Origin: Chiridota heheva
Lineage: Eukaryota > Echinodermata > Holothuroidea > Apodida > Chiridotidae
DNA: 64,000 nucleotides
Direction of reading: 5' to 3'
Assembly (NCBI GenBank): GCA_020152595.1
Contig: JAIGNY010000327.1
Span: 1,785,001 to 1,849,000, forward strand
Shown: piece after piece, positions 61,386-64,000 of the stretch
Layout of the letters: every line of letters begins with the position of its first letter
How positions within the stretch are numbered: the first letter of the stretch is position 1
Notes under the pieces: model-generated
The model's database searches: none
Seen by the model: only the letters and a program-made list of their open reading frames with translations
Told to the model about the DNA's origin: nothing
Program-made: the position numbers and the translations under genes

Positions 61386-61920
61386 CACTCGCTGTAGTTG
61401 TATAAAGCTTTTGTATCAAAGAAAATAGAAAATATTTTATATTTTCAAGATTCTCATCAAAGAATTCGTGAATGAAGAAAAGGATTTGCTTCCAAAGTAT
61501 CACAAATAATGGCAGTCAAAAGAAAGTTGACTGTAAAAAAGGCAAATTTCTGCCTCGAGTCATTTTGGTTGGAAGATGTCGGGTGACTTTTTTGCAGGAA
61601 GGCACAAAAACAAGACATGGTGTTCATTGTTACATTTATTGGGAGTTTATGGTTACCATTTTTGTAGCAAAAATTCTTGTTTTTGTCATTTGAGATTTAA
61701 GTAAGTTTTTGTATTGATAGTTTTGAAGCCATTGATGTCATTTGTGTTCATAGCATGCTACCCTTAAGTGCTTGTGCCAAGATCATGATTATGTGGTACC
61801 TTTGTTATAACAATAACAAGGACCTAAATTTCACTGAAATATTGTTAATTTTGCATCTGTATTTTCTCACATTACACCTTACGTAGTTGTACCAAATAAA
61901 TTATGATGCTCCAAGATATT
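61386..61920 (+). other. XPO7 3' UTR (inferred extent)
   Basis: AT-rich sequence after the stop. The first canonical AATAAA at a plausible distance is at 61895-61900. The extent is inferred; later candidates are near 62420 and 63361. Confidence 0.6.
61895..61900 (+). terminator. Polyadenylation signal AATAAA
   Basis: Canonical hexamer about 510 nt after the XPO7 stop, followed by TTATGATGCTCC and AT-rich sequence. It is the nearest strong candidate for the 3' end. Confidence 0.6.
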
Positions 61921-64000
61921 GATTCTTGAAAATTAATATGCCTCGATTTTTCCCCTTTCTTTTTACCTGGAAAATATGCATCAGCAACAACAAAAAACAA
62001 GCCTAAAGCCTAAAGGTACAAACAAAGTATTAGTTTATAGGTGTGGCATTTTGCATGATATTCACTGCTTAGTTTCAGTTCTATTTCAATACTAAACCTC
62101 AGCATTATGAAAATGACAACAATTTCTTATTGAACTACCTTTTTTTTGACTTAGCAATCTAATCAAGTTTTGCATAACAGTTTTTTGTGACTAATTTGAA
62201 ACAATGTAGAGCTGTTGTATCCTTAAATAACCAAAGGTTATGGTTAACCAGAAGGTTAATCTATGCTTATTTGCTTTGAGTTAGTTGGAAGGTGTTTTAC
62301 TTGAACTTCGGTGGTGAATACATTTTTGAGAATGTGTTGATCACGAGTCTACAGAATGGCCGAGACAGGGTGAGAAAGTTTAATTCCAGGTAATTAGTGT
62401 ACCAAGGTTATTGAATGGAGCAAAATAAACGGTACATCACTCTCAAAGGCTTTCTACGCCAGTCATTTTGAGACCTAGCTTATGAAGCTCAACCATTTTC
62501 ATTGATTTTTGGTACAAAATTTGGCAACCTACCACCTACAAATTATATTGAAGATTTTTAGCTCAACGACGATTACGTTGTTGAGGTTATAAAGTGGGTC
62601 AAATCTGTTAACTTGTGTCACCTATGTTTGCAATGTATCTAGTCAGAGGGTTTTGGCCAGAAATTTGGCAGGATTGAAAGCATGAAAATCTACACACAAG
62701 GTGTATTCAGTTTTTCATTTACTGTTTGCGTACCTAGAATAGAGAAATTTTAATTTTCATCATTTTCACGAAAATCTGCAGTCTAAACTGGACAATATCA
62801 GCTGATGCGTTAATAATTAGTTCCATGAATACAAAGACAGACAGAACTGTTCATGTAGCTATGCGTGGCGGTTAACAATTGTAATATGACACCATTTGTG
62901 ATTAGAAATTGATGGAACCAACAAGTCTTTGTGCATAAGAAATTTGGTACTAACCTATTATGATGCACTTGTCATTTGCAAGAATTACATTGGTTAAAAA
63001 GGGTTACAGGAAACACGGCACATTCCCCCTCCCTCCCCCACACCCACCCCGTTAATAATTGGTGCCTTGGCCCTGGGAAAATGTACATCAGTATAATTTT
63101 TTTGGATGATCAGGAGGTCTCAAAAAAAAATTAATGACCATAAAAAAAAATTAAAAAAATAGCCACAGGGGCGAAAACCTCTGGTGAAACTCATGCTTTA
63201 CTTTACATTGGTGAAAATAGTATATATTGGACAAAGAATGCCTTAATTCTTTGCCCTTAAAATATTTTGAGATATAAGGGACCCCAAATGTTAGTTTTTC
63301 CTGAGCTTTGTTTCTCTTGGCGACCCTGGTAGGCCTTATGATGATGACTTTTCATGTGAAAAAATAAAACTTGATTTTAGGATTACAAATGTGTGTGGAG
63401 GGAGGGGAAGGGGTCAGAGGCACAGCCAGCATGAGAAAAGTAAGGTGGTCCGGGAGGTCCTCAACCCCCCACTTCCAAGACAATTGTTCAAATTTAGCCA
63501 ACTTCTATGCAATTTTTGTTTTATAAATCTCCCCGTGGGGAGAAGTCAACAGTGGTGGGGAATCGGGCTTTGATAGAAAAATTTACAATACAAAAGATAT
63601 ACTCTGAAGAAAAAATGGGTGTAGTGGGAGAAGGGAAAGGAGCCCTTCTTTGCTCCTGAAATCCCACCTATGATCAGGAGGGTAGGCCCTCATTTTTTAT
63701 CTTCATGAATCATAATATTTCAGGAAAAATACAATCAATTTCACACTTGAAGAAACTTATATCAAATTAAAATTCATAATGCATTCTAGTTAGAAAGGCA
63801 TGGTCGTATGTCTTAATGAAGTTTGTATGGTCTTTTTAGTGCTGATACAAAATAATGTTACAACAATGATTTAGTCCGAAAATATGATAGTTTTTGTCAT
63901 GGATGATAATATATTTATGGTATATGCCGATGGTGTCACCTGAATATATTTTTGAAAGGGTAAAAATGAAATTTGTAAACAATTTTCTGTATCGAAACGT
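61921..64000. other. Downstream flank, no gene recognised
   Basis: AT-rich with no exon that continues XPO7 and no clear new gene. A C-rich stretch at 63025-63050 could form a G-quadruplex on the minus strand. Short open frames (for example 63391-63573) have no recognisable product. Confidence 0.45.

Noticed and set aside
60253-60558. 101-codon + strand open frame in intron 27
   Set aside because: No recognisable domain and not continuous with XPO7 frames.

Overview
The window is eukaryotic, AT-rich, and holds one recognisable host gene on the + strand: exportin-7 (XPO7, RanBP16 family). Twenty-seven coding exons between 11373 and 61385 keep a single reading frame and encode 1084 residues plus a stop. 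The product is colinear with vertebrate exportin-7 from about residue 8 to the C-terminal Asp-Met-Met-Ser. Only the short first coding exon (about 6-7 codons) is missing; it is probably upstream. The repeat types (APE-RT-RNase H LINEs, tRNA-derived SINEs, hAT MITEs, many minisatellites) suggest a marine invertebrate, possibly a deuterostome such as an echinoderm or hemichordate. That placement is a low-confidence inference.

Layout. 1-11372: probably intron 1 or the 5' flank. It has a 23-bp minisatellite, an 18-bp minisatellite split in two by a 3.2-kb LINE, a ~310-bp tandem repeat and a LINE 3' end. 11373-32250: XPO7 exons 2-12 (importin-beta N-terminal region and first HEAT repeats). Their introns hold LINE fragments, two hAT MITEs and several minisatellites. 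32251-46096: exons 13-19, with SINEs, further MITEs, a large inverted repeat and a second RNase-H LINE copy. 46097-54039: exons 20-23. This part has two minor-spliceosome (U12-type) introns, one GT-AG and one AT-AC, a 2.5-kb array of a 50-bp satellite, and a third LINE copy with clear target-site duplications. 54040-61385: exons 24-28, with decayed copies of exon 25 and a LINE nested in one of them. 61386-64000: 3' UTR with a polyadenylation signal, then unassigned sequence.

The gene encodes a RanGTP-dependent nuclear transport receptor; everything else is repeat content inside or around it. The most interesting signals are the paired U12-type introns, relics of at least three XPO7 exons (12, 18 and 25) lying beside their parents, a LINE whose insertion split a minisatellite with a full repeat unit as its apparent target-site duplication, and several mobile elements with readable TIRs and TSDs. 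I saw no CRISPR array, bacterial-type operon or functional RNA gene. All comparisons are from memory; no database search was run.
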